Shown: positions 19,100 through 33,634 of the stretch, one piece after another | Numbering within the stretch: the stretch's first letter is position 1 | Layout: the number at the start of each line of letters is the position of its first letter | NCBI GenBank assembly: GCA_004297305.1 | Contig: SCTR01000005.1 | Location: 62,001-126,000 of the forward strand | Length of the DNA: 64,000 nucleotides | Reading direction: 5' to 3' | Source of the DNA: Actinomycetota bacterium | GTDB lineage: Bacteria; Actinomycetota; Actinomycetes; S36-B12; FW305-bin1 | Notes under the pieces: model-generated | What the model saw: only the letters and a program-made list of their open reading frames with translations | Told to the model about the DNA's origin: nothing | Databases searched by the model: none | Position numbers and translations under genes: made by a program

Positions 19100-19822
19100 C
19101 TAGCCGACGAACCGCGACCGCCAGCGGTCCAGCAGCTCCGGCGAGGCTCCGGCCGCGGTCCACCACCCGACGATGCCGCCGTCCACCGCCTCGATCGCGT
19201 CGACCAGCCGGCGGATCGCGACCAGGGTGGGCGGCAGCACCTTGCCCTGCTCGTCCACGCCGATCAACGGCACCTTGGAATGCAGCCGCAGCCGCGCCTC
19301 GATGCCGGGCAGGTTCTGCTCGGTGAGGACGAAGTCGACCTCGACCGCCTCACGCTGCACCCCCGCGGCCAGCAGCAGCAGCGCGACCGCCACGCCGGTG
19401 CGATCCTTGCCGGCCGCGCAGTGCACCAGCAACGGCGAGGCGGCATCGGCCGCGGCCGTCAGGATCGGCAGGAAGCGAGGCGCCCGGTGTCCGGCGATCA
19501 TGCGGACGTACCGCTCGCCGCTGAGCAGGCCCTCGTTGGTCTTGGTCACGTCGAGGTCGGTATCGGGGTACTGCGGACGGGCCACGTCGCGCAGCACCGG
19601 CACCTGCAGCACGACGGTGTCCGGCGAGTCCAGCGGGTGGCTGACCCCCGCGGTCTCGGTGTCGCCGCGCAGGTCCACCACCGTCCCCGGTGGCCAGGTC
19701 GGCAGCTCGGCAGGCACCGGGTCGCCGAGGACCGGCGCGTCGCTGCGCAGCAGGACGCCGTACCGGGTCAGCTCTCCGCCGGTGGTCGGCAGGCCCCCGA
19801 GGTCGCGGATGTTCGCCAGCAT
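19100..19822 (-). CDS. Protein-tyrosine/lipid phosphatase of the MptpB type
   Basis: This is a 240-residue phosphatase with P-loop HCAAGKDRTG (Cys135, Arg141), the variant with Lys-Asp typical of MptpB-like dual-specificity and phosphoinositide phosphatases. The N-terminus ANIRDLGGLPTTGGELTRYG...LRSDAP is the usual opening of the family. No signal peptide is seen. The ATG at 19822 lies 29 bp after the ilvC stop; family members often have about ten more residues here, but only CTG codons are available upstream. It may be carried on the ilvBNC transcript. The biological substrate is unknown. Confidence 0.82.
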   Translation of the reverse strand: MLANIRDLGGLPTTGGELTRYGVLLRSDAPVLGDPVPAELPTWPPGTVVDLRGDTETAGVSHPLDSPDTVVLQVPVLRDVARPQYPDTDLDVTKTNEGLLSGERYVRMIAGHRAPRFLPILTAAADAASPLLVHCAAGKDRTGVAVALLLLAAGVQREAVEVDFVLTEQNLPGIEARLRLHSKVPLIGVDEQGKVLPPTLVAIRRLVDAIEAVDGGIVGWWTAAGASPELLDRWRSRFVG

Positions 19823-19851
19823 GTGCTCGCCGCCGGTCAGCGATGCGACCG

Positions 19852-20910
<1,059 letters not shown>

Positions 20911-20980
20911 TCAGTGCTGTCGTCGTTGCGGATCGTGGTCGTGCTGGTCGTCGTCGGCCGGCCGCGCGGCGGGGCTGAGG

Positions 20981-21505
20981 CTACGCGGTTCGATCAGCCG
21001 GGCGCAGGGCACGGTCGGTCATGGACCGGGTGCCCCGGGCCAGGCCGACGACGCCGGACTGCACCAACTCGCGGATGCCGAACGGTTCCAGGGCAGCCAG
21101 CAGCGCGCTGACCTTGTCCGGCCCGCCGGTGGCCTCGATCGTGACCGCGTCCGTGCCGACGTCGACGACGTGCGCCCGGAACAACCGGACGATGTCCAGC
21201 ACGTGGGGTCGCTGGTCGAGTTCGGCACGGACCTTCACCAGCACCAGCTCTCGCTGCACCGACGCTTCGCGTTCCAGCTCCACGATCTTGAGTACGTTCA
21301 CGAGTTTGTTGAGCTGTTTGGTGACCTGTTCCAGCGGGAGGTTGTCGACGTTGACCACGATGGTCACCCGCGACACCTCGGGCAGTTCGGTCGGCCCGAC
21401 CGCCAGCGACTCGATGTTGAACGAGCGCCGTGAGAACAGGCTGGCGACGCGCGCCAGCACGCCGGGCTTGTCCTCGACGAGCACCGACAGCGTGTGCCTG
21501 GTCAT
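20981..21505 (-). CDS. ilvN: Acetolactate synthase small (regulatory) subunit
   Basis: This 174-residue regulatory subunit binds valine and activates IlvB. An N-terminal ACT domain (HTLSVLVEDKPGVLARVASL, FNIESLAVGPTE) is followed by VTIVVNVDN...VTKQLNKLVNVLKIVEL and a C-terminal ACT-like half. Length matches actinobacterial IlvN/IlvH. ATG 21505 lies 2 bp after the ilvB stop, so translation is coupled. The very long frame that runs upstream from it inside ilvB is out of frame with ilvB and is not real. Confidence 0.95.
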   Translation of the reverse strand: MTRHTLSVLVEDKPGVLARVASLFSRRSFNIESLAVGPTELPEVSRVTIVVNVDNLPLEQVTKQLNKLVNVLKIVELEREASVQRELVLVKVRAELDQRPHVLDIVRLFRAHVVDVGTDAVTIEATGGPDKVSALLAALEPFGIRELVQSGVVGLARGTRSMTDRALRPADRTA

Positions 21506-21507
21506 GC

Positions 21508-23268
21508 TCAGACCTCCCGGTCCCAGACGGGCGCGAGATCCCGCGCGACCTTGATGTCGTCGTTGCTGGTACCGGCGGCGACCATCGGCCAGACCATCGC
21601 ATCCTTGTGCACGACGAAGTCCACGACGACGGGGACATCGTTGATGGACATGGCCTTCTCGATGGTCTCGTCCACCTGCTCGGGCGTCTCGCAGCGCAGG
21701 CCGACCGCCCCGTAGGCGTCGGCCAGCTTGACGAAGTCCGGCACCCGCGTCCCGCGCTGCTGGCCGGTGTGGTGCAGGTCGGTGTTGGAGTACCGCTGGT
21801 CGTAGAACAGCGTCTGCCACTGCCGGACCATCCCCAGCGCCGAGTTGTTGATCACCGCGACCTTGATGGGGATGTCGTTGATGGTGCAGGTCGCCAGTTC
21901 CTGGTTGGTCATCTGGAAACAGCCGTCGCCGTCGATCGCCCAGACCGTCGCGTCCGGACGGCCGGCCTTGGCCCCCATGGCGGCCGGTACGGCGAAACCC
22001 ATGGTGCCCAGGCCACCGGAGTTCAGCCACCGGCCGGGCTGCTCGTACCCGATGAACTGCGCGGCCCACATCTGGTGCTGCCCGACACCCGCGGCGAAGA
22101 TCGCGTCGGGCCCGGCCAGCGCGCCGAGCCGCTGGATGACGTACTGCGGCGCAACGGAACCGTCGGCCGGGGTCTCGTAGCCCAACGGGTACGTCCCCTT
22201 CCACCGCGCGACGTCGGCGCGCCAGCCGTCGTAGTCCCCGGTCCGTCCGGCCGCCGCCTCGGCCTGCAGCAGCGCGGTCAGTTCGGCGATGACCTCGCCG
22301 ACGTCGCCCACGATCGGGATGTCGGCGGTCCGGTTCTTGGAGATCTCGGCCGGATCGATATCGGCGTGGATCACCTTGGCGCCCGGGGCGAACGTCGACA
22401 GTTTGCCGGTGACCCGGTCGTCGAACCGGGTCCCGAGCGCGATCAGCAGGTCGGCCTTCTGCAGCGCACCGACGGCACTCGCGGAACCGTGCATCCCCGG
22501 CATACCCAGGTGCAGCGGATGGCTGTCGGGGAAGGCGCCGCGCGCCATCAGGGTCGTGACGACCGGGATGCCGGTGAGTTCCACCAACCCGCGCAGCGCG
22601 GCGCTGGCTCCCGCCTTCACCACTCCCCCGCCGACGTACAGCACCGGCCGGCGCGAGTCGAGGATCAGCCGCGCGGCGTCGCGGACCTGCCGGGAGTGCG
22701 GCCGGGTCACCGGCCGATACCCCGGCAGGTCCAGCTGCGTCGGCCACGAGAACGTGGTCATGGCCTGCAGCGCGTCCTTCGACACGTCGACGAGCACCGG
22801 ACCAGGCCGGCCGGTGGCGGCGATGTGGAAGGCCTCGGCGACCGCCCGCGGGATCTCCGTGGGATCGGTCACCAGGTAGCTGTGCTTGGTGATCGGCATG
22901 GTGATGCCGCGGATGTCCGCTTCCTGGAACGCGTCGGTACCGATCGCCGGGGCCGCCACCTGCCCGGTGACCGCGACCATCGGCACCGAGTCCATGTACG
23001 CGTCGGCGATCGGCGTCACCAGGTTCGTCGCGCCCGGACCGGAGGTGGCCAGGCACACCCCGACCCGTCCGGTGGCCAGCGCGTATCCCTCGGCGGCGTG
23101 ACCGGCACCCTGCTCGTGGCGCACCAGGATGTGCCGGATCTGCTGCGAGTCCATGAGCGGGTCGTACGCCGGCAGGATCGCGCCGCCCGGAATCCCGAAC
23201 ACGGTCTGGACGCCGGCAGCTTCCAGCGAGCGGATGAGGCTCGCGGCTCCGGTGATCTGCTCACTCAT
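21508..23268 (-). CDS. ilvB: Acetolactate synthase large (catalytic) subunit
   Basis: This is a 586-residue thiamine-diphosphate enzyme condensing pyruvate with pyruvate or 2-oxobutyrate. The cofactor-activating Glu is in [17 protein letters not shown], the ThDP/Mg motif is [15 protein letters not shown], and the FAD region is present though catalytically silent in the family. Only the N-terminus ([20 protein letters not shown]) is free of the long Pro/Thr extensions seen in some relatives. ATG 23268 is used. The leader peptide and terminator at 23311-23410 precede it, predicting control by Leu, Ile and Val together. ilvN and ilvC follow. Confidence 0.96.
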   Translation of the reverse strand: MSEQITGAASLIRSLEAAGVQTVFGIPGGAILPAYDPLMDSQQIRHILVRHEQGAGHAAEGYALATGRVGVCLATSGPGATNLVTPIADAYMDSVPMVAVTGQVAAPAIGTDAFQEADIRGITMPITKHSYLVTDPTEIPRAVAEAFHIAATGRPGPVLVDVSKDALQAMTTFSWPTQLDLPGYRPVTRPHSRQVRDAARLILDSRRPVLYVGGGVVKAGASAALRGLVELTGIPVVTTLMARGAFPDSHPLHLGMPGMHGSASAVGALQKADLLIALGTRFDDRVTGKLSTFAPGAKVIHADIDPAEISKNRTADIPIVGDVGEVIAELTALLQAEAAAGRTGDYDGWRADVARWKGTYPLGYETPADGSVAPQYVIQRLGALAGPDAIFAAGVGQHQMWAAQFIGYEQPGRWLNSGGLGTMGFAVPAAMGAKAGRPDATVWAIDGDGCFQMTNQELATCTINDIPIKVAVINNSALGMVRQWQTLFYDQRYSNTDLHHTGQQRGTRVPDFVKLADAYGAVGLRCETPEQVDETIEKAMSINDVPVVVDFVVHKDAMVWPMVAAGTSNDDIKVARDLAPVWDREV

Positions 23269-23310
23269 GGGGTTCGTTCCTGCTCGTCGTCGGTGGTTCA
23301 GGTCAGGGCA

Positions 23311-23345
23311 ACGAAAAACCCCCCGGCCCGAAGGCGACGAGGGGT
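23311..23345 (-). terminator. Attenuator terminator upstream of ilvB
   Basis: On the minus strand ACCCCTCGTCGCCTTCGGGC... folds against GGGGGGTTTTTCGTT: a C-run/G-run stem with an inner CGCCTTCGG turn, followed by five T. It lies between the leader stop (23366) and the ilvB ATG (23268), as in an attenuator. The cimA attenuator ends with nearly the same TTTTTCGTTGCCC sequence. Confidence 0.8.
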
Positions 23346-23365
23346 GCGCGCAAACTCACTCGAGG

Positions 23366-23410
23366 TCAGCTGGCGCGCTGCCCGAGTACGAGGATCAGTG
23401 TGGTCTGCAC
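23366..23410 (-). CDS. ilvB leader peptide (Leu-Ile-Leu-Val-Leu)
   Basis: The GTG-initiated frame reads MQTTLILVLGQRAS, 14 residues, with codons CTG ATC CTC GTA CTC. This is the multivalent control region expected for an ilvB operon and resembles known actinobacterial ilvB leaders. A terminator lies 20 bp downstream. There is no ribosome site, but a TTGACA lies 31 bp before the GTG, which would put transcription start at about the GTG itself, so the leader may be translated from a leaderless mRNA. Confidence 0.82.
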   Translation of the reverse strand: MQTTLILVLGQRAS

Positions 23411-23441
23411 GACACGAAGGGTCGTCGTACCGACCCGGTCA

Positions 23442-23447
23442 TGTCAA
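23442..23447 (-). promoter_or_regulatory. -35 element (TTGACA) for the ilvB leader
   Basis: A perfect TTGACA on the minus strand has a weak -10 (GACCCT) 18 bp further on and a start site predicted at the leader GTG near 23410. The -35 is strong, the -10 is not. Confidence 0.55.
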
Positions 23448-23471
23448 GCCGGCGCCCCTGTCGGGCAGCGG

Positions 23472-25154
23472 CTAGTCACACACCGCACCGCGCGCAGCCG
23501 ATCCCACCAGCCGGGCGTACTTGTGCAGCACGCCGCGCGAGTAGGTCGGCGGCAGCGGCTGCCAGCCTTCACGGCGCCGGGCCAGTTCGGTGTCCGGCAC
23601 CAGCAGCTCGAGGCTGCGACCCGGGATGTCGATGCGGATCCGGTCGCCGTCGCGGACGAACGCGATGGGCCCGCCGTCGACCGCTTCGGGAGCCACGTGG
23701 CCGATGCACAGCCCCGTACTGCCACCGGAGAACCGGCCGTCGGTGACGAGCATGACGTCCTTGCCCAAGCCGGCACCCTTGATCGCCCCCGTGATCATGA
23801 GCATCTCGCGCATCCCGGGGCCGCCCTTGGGGCCCTCGTACCGGATGACCACAACGTCGCCCGGCTGGATCGTGCCGTCCTCCAGCGCATCCATCGCGGC
23901 GCGTTCGCGTTCGAAGACGCGCGCCGTCCCCTCGAAGGTGGTGATCGGGATCCCGGCTGACTTCACCACCGCGCCGTCCGGGGCCAGCGAGCCGCCGAGG
24001 ATGGTGATGCCGCCGGCCTGACCGAGCGGATGCGTTGTGGCGTGGAGGATGTCGCCGTCGGGATCGGGCGGGGAGATCCCGGCCAGGTTCTCCGCCATCG
24101 TTTTGCCGGTCACGGTCAGGCAGTCGCCGTCCAGCAGGCCGGCGTCCAGCAGGGCACGCAGCACCACCGGGACCCCGCCGACCCGGTCGATGTCGGTCAT
24201 CACGTAGCGGCCGAAGGGCTTCACGTCGGCCAAGAGGGGAACTCGGGAGCCGACCCGGTGGAAGTCCTCCAACTCCAGGTCCACGTCGGCCTCGTGTGCC
24301 AGCGCAAGTAGGTGCAGCACCGCGTTCGTCGAACCGCCCAGCGCCATGACGACGGCGATGGCGTTGAGGAAGGCGGGGCGGGTCATGATGTCGCGGGCGG
24401 TGATCCCCTGCCGCAGGAGTTCCACGACGGCCTCACCGGAGCGGCGGGCGTACCCGTCGCGGCGCCGGTCGACCGCCGGCGGCGCGGCAGACCCGGGCAG
24501 CGACATACCCAGCGCCTCGGCCGCCGACGCCATCGTGTTCGCGGTGTACATACCGCCGCAGGCGCCTTCGCCCGGGCAGATCGCCCGTTCGATGCGGTCG
24601 ACCTCGTCCCGGCCGATCAGCCCCCGCGCGCACGCGCCGACCGCCTCGAAGGCATCGATGATCGTCACGACCCGGCCGTCGACAGTGCCGGGCAGCGTCG
24701 ATCCGGCGTACACGAACACCGACGCGATATCGAGCCGGGCAGCGGCCATCAGCATGCCCGGCAGGCTCTTGTCGCAGCCGGCGAAGTTGACCATCCCGTC
24801 CAGGCGCTCGGCGCGCATGACCGTCTCGACGGAGTCGGCGATCACCTCGCGCGACACCAGCGAGAAGTGCATCCCCTCGTGTCCCATGGAGATGCCGTCG
24901 GAGACCGAGATCGTCCCGAACTGTAGCGGGTAGCCGCCGGCGGTGTGGACGCCTTCCTTCGCCGCGACCGCGAGCCGGTCCAGCGACAGGTTGCACGGGG
25001 TGATCTCGTTCCACGACGACGCGATCCCGATCTGGGGCTTCTCCCAGTCGTCGTCGCCGAGGCCGACGGCCCGCAGCATCCCGCGGGCCGCCGCCCGCTC
25101 CATGCCGTCGGTGACGGCTCGGCTGTGCGGCTTGAGATCCGGAGCGTCGGTCAT
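23472..25154 (-). CDS. ilvD: Dihydroxy-acid dehydratase
   Basis: This is a 560-residue iron-sulfur dehydratase, the step shared by Val, Leu and Ile before transamination. Cluster-binding cysteines occur in [23 protein letters not shown] and [16 protein letters not shown]. The C-terminal half has [19 protein letters not shown] with the catalytic Ser region. Length and motifs place it in the short, [2Fe-2S]-type group typical of Actinomycetota; that detail is inferred. ATG 25154 is used. It lies just upstream of the ilvB leader but with its own stop and a 61-bp gap, so the ilvB promoter is separate. It is divergent from the sugar dehydrogenase gene. Confidence 0.95.
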   Translation of the reverse strand: MTDAPDLKPHSRAVTDGMERAAARGMLRAVGLGDDDWEKPQIGIASSWNEITPCNLSLDRLAVAAKEGVHTAGGYPLQFGTISVSDGISMGHEGMHFSLVSREVIADSVETVMRAERLDGMVNFAGCDKSLPGMLMAAARLDIASVFVYAGSTLPGTVDGRVVTIIDAFEAVGACARGLIGRDEVDRIERAICPGEGACGGMYTANTMASAAEALGMSLPGSAAPPAVDRRRDGYARRSGEAVVELLRQGITARDIMTRPAFLNAIAVVMALGGSTNAVLHLLALAHEADVDLELEDFHRVGSRVPLLADVKPFGRYVMTDIDRVGGVPVVLRALLDAGLLDGDCLTVTGKTMAENLAGISPPDPDGDILHATTHPLGQAGGITILGGSLAPDGAVVKSAGIPITTFEGTARVFERERAAMDALEDGTIQPGDVVVIRYEGPKGGPGMREMLMITGAIKGAGLGKDVMLVTDGRFSGGSTGLCIGHVAPEAVDGGPIAFVRDGDRIRIDIPGRSLELLVPDTELARRREGWQPLPPTYSRGVLHKYARLVGSAARGAVCD

Positions 25155-25319
25155 GCGCGGAGCCTAGACGGCCACCGCCGCGGGCCACCTCGGGCACGGG
25201 CGGTGATCCACTCGCCCCCGGGCGAGGCCCGCGGGCACCGCGTCGCGGCCCCGCTCGCCAGGCAGGGACGGCCACGACGCGCACGAGCGCGGTCGCGGTG
25301 GCCGGGCGACACTGGGCGA

Positions 25320-26534
25320 ATGAGGTCCTTCCGGTCGCGCCGCCGCACGTTCGCCGCGATCGTGCTGGGTTCGTCGCTGCTGGCCGTCGCCGCGGCCGGA
25401 TGTTCCTCGGCCCCACCGGCGGCCGGCGACGCCTCGGAATCGGCCGGCGGTCCGTCGGGTGTCACACCGCCGCCGGCATCGATCGACCCAACGCCGCCGG
25501 GAGCGAGCAGTTCCTCGGCTGCGCCGCCCGTGGCAGCGCCGCCGGCCACCCAGGCTTCGCTCGCCGGCACCATCGCCACCGGTCTCGACGCGCCCTGGGG
25601 CCTGGCGTTCCTGCCCGACGGTTCGGCGCTGGTGACCGAGCGCGACAGCGCTCGCGTCAAACGGATCTCCGCCGCCACCGCCGGCGGCCCCGCAGCGGTG
25701 ACCGTCGTCGGGACGGTGGCCGGCGTGCGGCCCGGCGGTGAGGGCGGCCTGCTGGGCATCGCCGTACCGCCGGGACCCGCGCCGTCGTCCGTCCTGGTGT
25801 ACTACACCGCCGACGACGGCAATCGGGTCGACCGGATCGCCTGGAACGGCTCGTCCCTCGGCGCTCAGCAGCGGGTCCTCGGCGGGATACCCCGAGGGAC
25901 CATCCACAACGGCGGTCGGATCGCGTTCGGACCGGACGGCCTGGTCTACGTCGCGACGGGCGAGACCGGTAGCGCAACGCTCGCCCAGGACCGCGACTCG
26001 TTGGCGGGCAAGGTGTTGCGGATCACCGCCGACGGCAAGCCGGCGCCGGGCAACCCGTTCCCCGGCTCACCGGTCTTCACCCTCGGTCACCGCAACGTGC
26101 AGGGTCTGGCGTTCGACCCGCAGGGCAGGCTGTTCGCCAGTGAGTTCGGCAACCGGGACGTCGACGAACTGAACCTGCTGGCCGCCGGCGGGAACTACGG
26201 CTGGCCCGTGGTCGAAGGCCCCGGTGGCGCGGGACGTTTCACCGATCCGGTGGCCCACTGGTCGCCCACGGCCGTCGCGTCACCGAGTGGGACCGTCATA
26301 CTGCGCGGCAGCGCCTGGGTGGCTTCGCTTCGCGGCCAACGACTCTGGCAGGTGCGACTGGACGGCGGGCGCGCTGTCGGCGATCCGGTGGCGTGGTTCG
26401 ACGGTCAACTCGGGCGGCTGCGCGACGTGGTGGCCGCACCGGATGGCTCGTTGTGGGTGCTCACCAACAACACCGACGGGCGTGGCTCGCCTCGCGCCGG
26501 CGACGACCGCATCGTCCGGATCGTGCTGTCCTGA
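25320..26534 (+). CDS. PQQ-dependent sugar dehydrogenase lipoprotein
   Basis: This is a 404-residue exported lipoprotein. The signal peptide has lipobox AAAGC with Cys28, followed by about 60 residues of Ser/Ala/Pro linker. The rest is a six-bladed beta-propeller of the soluble aldose dehydrogenase type (Asd/YliI, GSDH): IATGLDAPWGLAFLPDGSAL, GEGGLLGIAVPPG, GRIAFGPDGLVYVATGETG, TLGHRNVQGLAFDPQGRLFA with the catalytic-site His-Arg, and NYGWPVVEG. Such enzymes oxidise aldoses with PQQ and Ca; sugar and electron acceptor are unknown. ATG 25320 has no clear ribosome site. It converges with gatB. Confidence 0.85.
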   Translation: MRSFRSRRRTFAAIVLGSSLLAVAAAGCSSAPPAAGDASESAGGPSGVTPPPASIDPTPPGASSSSAAPPVAAPPATQASLAGTIATGLDAPWGLAFLPDGSALVTERDSARVKRISAATAGGPAAVTVVGTVAGVRPGGEGGLLGIAVPPGPAPSSVLVYYTADDGNRVDRIAWNGSSLGAQQRVLGGIPRGTIHNGGRIAFGPDGLVYVATGETGSATLAQDRDSLAGKVLRITADGKPAPGNPFPGSPVFTLGHRNVQGLAFDPQGRLFASEFGNRDVDELNLLAAGGNYGWPVVEGPGGAGRFTDPVAHWSPTAVASPSGTVILRGSAWVASLRGQRLWQVRLDGGRAVGDPVAWFDGQLGRLRDVVAAPDGSLWVLTNNTDGRGSPRAGDDRIVRIVLS

Positions 26535-26565
26535 GTCGGCGCGTTCGGCCGGCCGGCGCGACGGA

Positions 26566-28089
26566 TCAGGACGAGACCCCGAGGCGCTGCAGCACGAGTT
26601 CGCGGACCCGGGCAGCGTCGGCCTGCCCGCGGGTCGACTTCATCACTGCGCCGACGACGGCGCCGGCCGCCTGGACCTTGCCACCGCGGATCTTCTCTGC
26701 CACATCCGGTTGCGCCGCCAGCGCCTCGTCGATCGCCGCCAGTAGCGAGTCGTCGTCGGACACCACGGCGAGACCGCGCGCATCGACGACGGCCTCCGGT
26801 GTCCCTTCGCCGGCGAGCACTCCCTCCAGGACGCGCCGCGCCAGCGTGTCGTTGATGCGACCGGAGTCCACCAACGACACCAGTGCGGCCACGTCGGCCG
26901 GCGTCACCGGCAGCCCGGGCAGTTCCAGGCCGCGCTCGTTGGCGATCCGGGCGAGCTCCCCAGTCCACCACTTGCGCGCCGCCGCGGCGTCGGCGCCGGC
27001 GGCCACGGTCTGCTCGATTAGGTCAACCGCACCCGCGCCGCGGACCCACTGCATCTCGACGTCACTCATCCCCCAGTCACGTTGCAGCCGAGCGAGTCTG
27101 ACCGATACCGGCTCCGGCATCGACTCACGCAGCTGGGCGATCCACTCCGGCGACGGCGCGATGGGCACCAGGTCCGGCTCGGGGAAATAGCGGTAATCCT
27201 CCGCCTGCTCCTTCGAGCGTCCCGGCGTGGTCGTGCCGTCGTTCTCGTGGAAATGACGCGTCTCCTGGCGTACCGATCCGCCGGCGTCCAGCACGGCTGC
27301 CTGGCGTTCGATCTCGTGGCGGACCGCGCGCTCGACCGATCGCAGCGAGTTGACGTTCTTGGTCTCGGTACGAGTCCCGAGCGGCTCCGACGGCGCCGTG
27401 CGCAACGACACATTGGCGTCGCAGCGCAGCGAGCCCTCCTGCATCCGGACGTCGGAAACCCCCAGCGAGCGAACCAGATCGCGCAACTCGGTCACGTAGG
27501 CCCGGGCGACCGTCGGTGCCAACGCGCCGGTGCCCGGGACCGGCCGTGTCACGATCTCGATCAGCGGGATGCCGGCGCGGTTGTAGTCGACCAGGGAGTA
27601 CTCGGCGCCGTGGATGCGACCGGTCTGGCTGCCGGCATGCGTGAGCTTGCCGGTGTCCTCCTCCATGTGGACGCGCTCGATCTCCACCCGCACGACCGTG
27701 CTGCCACCGTCGGGCAGCGGGACCGGCACGTCCAGATACCCGTCGAAGCACAACGGTTCGTCGTACTGACTGACCTGGTAGTCCTTCGGCATGTCCGGAT
27801 AGAAGTAGTTCTTGCGGGCGAACCGGCACCACGACGCGATGTCGCAGTGCAGCGCAAGGCCGATCCGGATCGTGGACTCAACTGCCGTCCGGTTCAACGC
27901 CGGCATCGAACCGGGCAGTCCAAGACAGGTCGGGCACACCTGGGTGTTCGGTGGGGCGCCGAAGGTCGTCGGGCACGAGCAGAACATCTTCGAGGCCGTC
28001 CCGAGTTCGACGTGAACCTCGAGCCCGATGACGGGGTCGTAGCGGCTGATGGCGTCGTCGTACGACGATGCCGTCACAGGCGCGGTCAC
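26566..28089 (-). CDS. gatB: Asp-tRNA(Asn)/Glu-tRNA(Gln) amidotransferase subunit B
   Basis: This is the 507-residue tRNA-binding and kinase subunit of GatCAB, which activates Glu on tRNA-Gln with ATP before amidation. Opening [20 protein letters not shown] is followed by the zinc/cysteine cluster CSCPTTFGA...CPTCLGLPG, then [20 protein letters not shown] and [13 protein letters not shown]. The helical and YqeY-like C-terminal tail ends [16 protein letters not shown]. The start is GTG 28089, overlapping the gatA stop as GTGA. Gene order is gatC-gatA-gatB, each overlapping the next. Confidence 0.96.
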   Translation of the reverse strand: MTAPVTASSYDDAISRYDPVIGLEVHVELGTASKMFCSCPTTFGAPPNTQVCPTCLGLPGSMPALNRTAVESTIRIGLALHCDIASWCRFARKNYFYPDMPKDYQVSQYDEPLCFDGYLDVPVPLPDGGSTVVRVEIERVHMEEDTGKLTHAGSQTGRIHGAEYSLVDYNRAGIPLIEIVTRPVPGTGALAPTVARAYVTELRDLVRSLGVSDVRMQEGSLRCDANVSLRTAPSEPLGTRTETKNVNSLRSVERAVRHEIERQAAVLDAGGSVRQETRHFHENDGTTTPGRSKEQAEDYRYFPEPDLVPIAPSPEWIAQLRESMPEPVSVRLARLQRDWGMSDVEMQWVRGAGAVDLIEQTVAAGADAAAARKWWTGELARIANERGLELPGLPVTPADVAALVSLVDSGRINDTLARRVLEGVLAGEGTPEAVVDARGLAVVSDDDSLLAAIDEALAAQPDVAEKIRGGKVQAAGAVVGAVMKSTRGQADAARVRELVLQRLGVSS

Positions 28090-29582
28090 AGCGACGGCAC
28101 CTCCTCGACCAGCAGGTGGCCCCACCGGTCGAACAGCGCCGCTTCCAGCGCGCCGCCGACGCGGTAGAGCCGGTCGTCGGCCATCGGCGGCGCCATGACC
28201 TGCAGGCCCACCGGCAGACCGTCTTCCGGGGCGAGGCCGATCGGGATCGACATCGCGCAGGTACCGGCCAGGTTCACCGGGATCGTGGCAACGTCGTTCA
28301 GATACATGGCCAACGGGTCGTCGACCTTCTCCCCCAGCCGGAACGCCGTCGTCGGCGCCGTCGGCGACAGCAGGACGTCACAGGTTTCGAACGCGGCGGT
28401 GAAGTCGCGCATGATGAGGGTGCGGACCTTCTGGGCCTGGCCGTAGTAGGCGTCGTAGTACCCGCTGGACAGCGCGTACGTCCCAATCATGATGCGGCGC
28501 TTGACCTCCGGGCCGAAGCCTGCCTCGCGGGTGAGGGCCATGACGTCGTCCACCGACCGCGTGCCGTCGTCGCCCACCCGCAACCCGTAGCGCATGGCGT
28601 CGAAGCGGGCGAGGTTGCTCGAGCACTCACTCGGCAGGATCAGGTAGTACGCCGCCAACGCGTGGTCGAAACTCGGGCAGGAGACCTCGACCACCTCGGC
28701 GCCCAGCTCCTGCAACAACTCGACGGCTTCGCTGAAGCGTTGCGACACACCGGCTTGGTAGCCCTCGCCGGCGAGCTGCCTGACCAAGCCGACCCGCATC
28801 CCGCGGATCTCGCCGAGCCGGGCGGCCGCCACCACGTCAGGGACCGGCGCCGCCGTGGACGTCGAATCCAACGGGTCGTGCCCGGCGATCGCCTCGTGCA
28901 GCAACGCAGCGTCCAGGACGGTACGAGCACACGGGCCGGCCTGGTCCAGCGACGACGCGAGCGCGACCAGGCCGTACCGGGAGACACCGCCGTACGTCGG
29001 CTTCACGCCGACCGTGCCGGTCACCGCGGCAGGCTGCCGGATCGACCCGCCCGTGTCGGTCCCGATCGCGATCGGCGCCTGGTAGGACGCCACCGCGGCG
29101 GCCGAACCACCGCCACTGCCACCGGGAATACGGTCGAGGTCCCACGGATTGCGGGTCGGTCCGTAGGCGGAGTGCTCGGTGGACGAACCCATCGCGAACT
29201 CGTCCATGTTCGTCTTGCCGAGGATCACCACGCCGGCCGCGCGCAGCCGGGCGACGACGGTCGAGTCGTACGGCGGCAGCCAACCCTCGAGGATCTTCGA
29301 GCCGCACGTGGTCGGAACGCCGCGCATGGTGAGAACGTCCTTGAGCGCCAACGGAACGCCGGCCAGCGGCCCGAGCGGCTCGCCGGCAGCACGCTTGGCG
29401 TCCACCGCTGCCGCCGCGTCCAGTGCGCCGGCGGAGTCGACGTACAGGAACGCGTGCACCCGGTCGTCCACCTCGGCGATGCGATCCAGATGCGCCTGCG
29501 CGACCTCGGCGGCGCTGACGTCACCGGCCCCGATCACACCGGCGAGCTCGGTCGCCGACAGCCCGGTCAACTCCGAACTCAT
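28086..29582 (-). CDS. gatA: Glu-tRNA(Gln) amidotransferase subunit A (amidase)
   Basis: This is the 498-residue amidase-signature subunit, which hydrolyses glutamine and channels ammonia to GatB. The Ser-cisSer-Lys triad is visible as [12 protein letters not shown] (Lys), [14 protein letters not shown] (cis-Ser), and [13 protein letters not shown] (nucleophile Ser). The N-terminal and C-terminal helices match GatA length. ATG 29582 overlaps the gatC stop (ATGA). It acts in the cytosol as a heterotrimer with GatB and GatC. Confidence 0.96.
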   Translation of the reverse strand: MSSELTGLSATELAGVIGAGDVSAAEVAQAHLDRIAEVDDRVHAFLYVDSAGALDAAAAVDAKRAAGEPLGPLAGVPLALKDVLTMRGVPTTCGSKILEGWLPPYDSTVVARLRAAGVVILGKTNMDEFAMGSSTEHSAYGPTRNPWDLDRIPGGSGGGSAAAVASYQAPIAIGTDTGGSIRQPAAVTGTVGVKPTYGGVSRYGLVALASSLDQAGPCARTVLDAALLHEAIAGHDPLDSTSTAAPVPDVVAAARLGEIRGMRVGLVRQLAGEGYQAGVSQRFSEAVELLQELGAEVVEVSCPSFDHALAAYYLILPSECSSNLARFDAMRYGLRVGDDGTRSVDDVMALTREAGFGPEVKRRIMIGTYALSSGYYDAYYGQAQKVRTLIMRDFTAAFETCDVLLSPTAPTTAFRLGEKVDDPLAMYLNDVATIPVNLAGTCAMSIPIGLAPEDGLPVGLQVMAPPMADDRLYRVGGALEAALFDRWGHLLVEEVPSL

Positions 29583-29887
29583 CGGTCGGCCGCATCCTCG
29601 TCGAGGATGCGGGGCACCCGGAACCTGCCGTCCTGCACCGCGGGAGCGCCGGCGAGCGCCTCGTCGTGCGACAGCCCGGGGAGCACCTGGTCGTCGCGGA
29701 AGACGTTGACCACCGGGACCGGATGGGAGGTGGGCGGAATGTCGTCGGCAGCGACCTGTGAGACCGACGCGACAGCGTCGAGGATCACCTCGAGCTGGGC
29801 GGCATAGTGCTCGAGCTCGGCGTCGTCGATGGCCAGCCGGGCCAGTCGGGCGAGGTGGGCAACCTCGTCACGGGTGATCGCGGGCAT
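29579..29887 (-). CDS. gatC: Glu-tRNA(Gln) amidotransferase subunit C
   Basis: This is the 102-residue stabilising subunit that wraps around the GatA-GatB interface. Typical start [22 protein letters not shown], then [14 protein letters not shown], and the C-terminal [26 protein letters not shown]. The start is ATG 29887, since the longer frame lacks a family-like N-terminus. It lies 56 bp after the ligA stop on the same strand and overlaps gatA by ATGA. Confidence 0.94.
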   Translation of the reverse strand: MPAITRDEVAHLARLARLAIDDAELEHYAAQLEVILDAVASVSQVAADDIPPTSHPVPVVNVFRDDQVLPGLSHDEALAGAPAVQDGRFRVPRILDEDAADR

Positions 29888-29943
29888 GGCGGTCATCCTA
29901 GGGCGGGCGCCGAACCCGCTCCGAGCGGGGAAACCTCGCGCCA

Positions 29944-33401
<3,458 letters not shown>

Positions 33402-33529
33402 GCGGCGGAGGCTACCGACGGCCCGTGGTCCCTCTCCTTCCGGTGTTGCGCGCCTTGCGGGCGTCAGACGGCCGGTTACCGGCCGGTATGGCGACGACAA
33501 AGCGCGCCACACGGGGACGGACGGTCGGT

Positions 33530-33598
33530 CGGCGACAGACCTGGCGGTGGTCAGGCGGTGGTGGCGGCGGCGGCCGGCCGGCGACCGACCTGGCGGTG
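33530..33598. repeat. Imperfect direct repeat in the mnmA downstream region
   Basis: CGGCGACAGACCTGGCGGTG (33530-33549) recurs as CGGCGACCGACCTGGCGGTG (33579-33598) with one mismatch, in a GGT/GGC-rich 230-bp gap between mnmA and the MetE-like gene. No gene is seen in the gap. Confidence 0.6.
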
Positions 33599-33634
33599 TC
33601 GGCGGTGGCAGTCGGCGACGGCCAGGTGGGGTGG

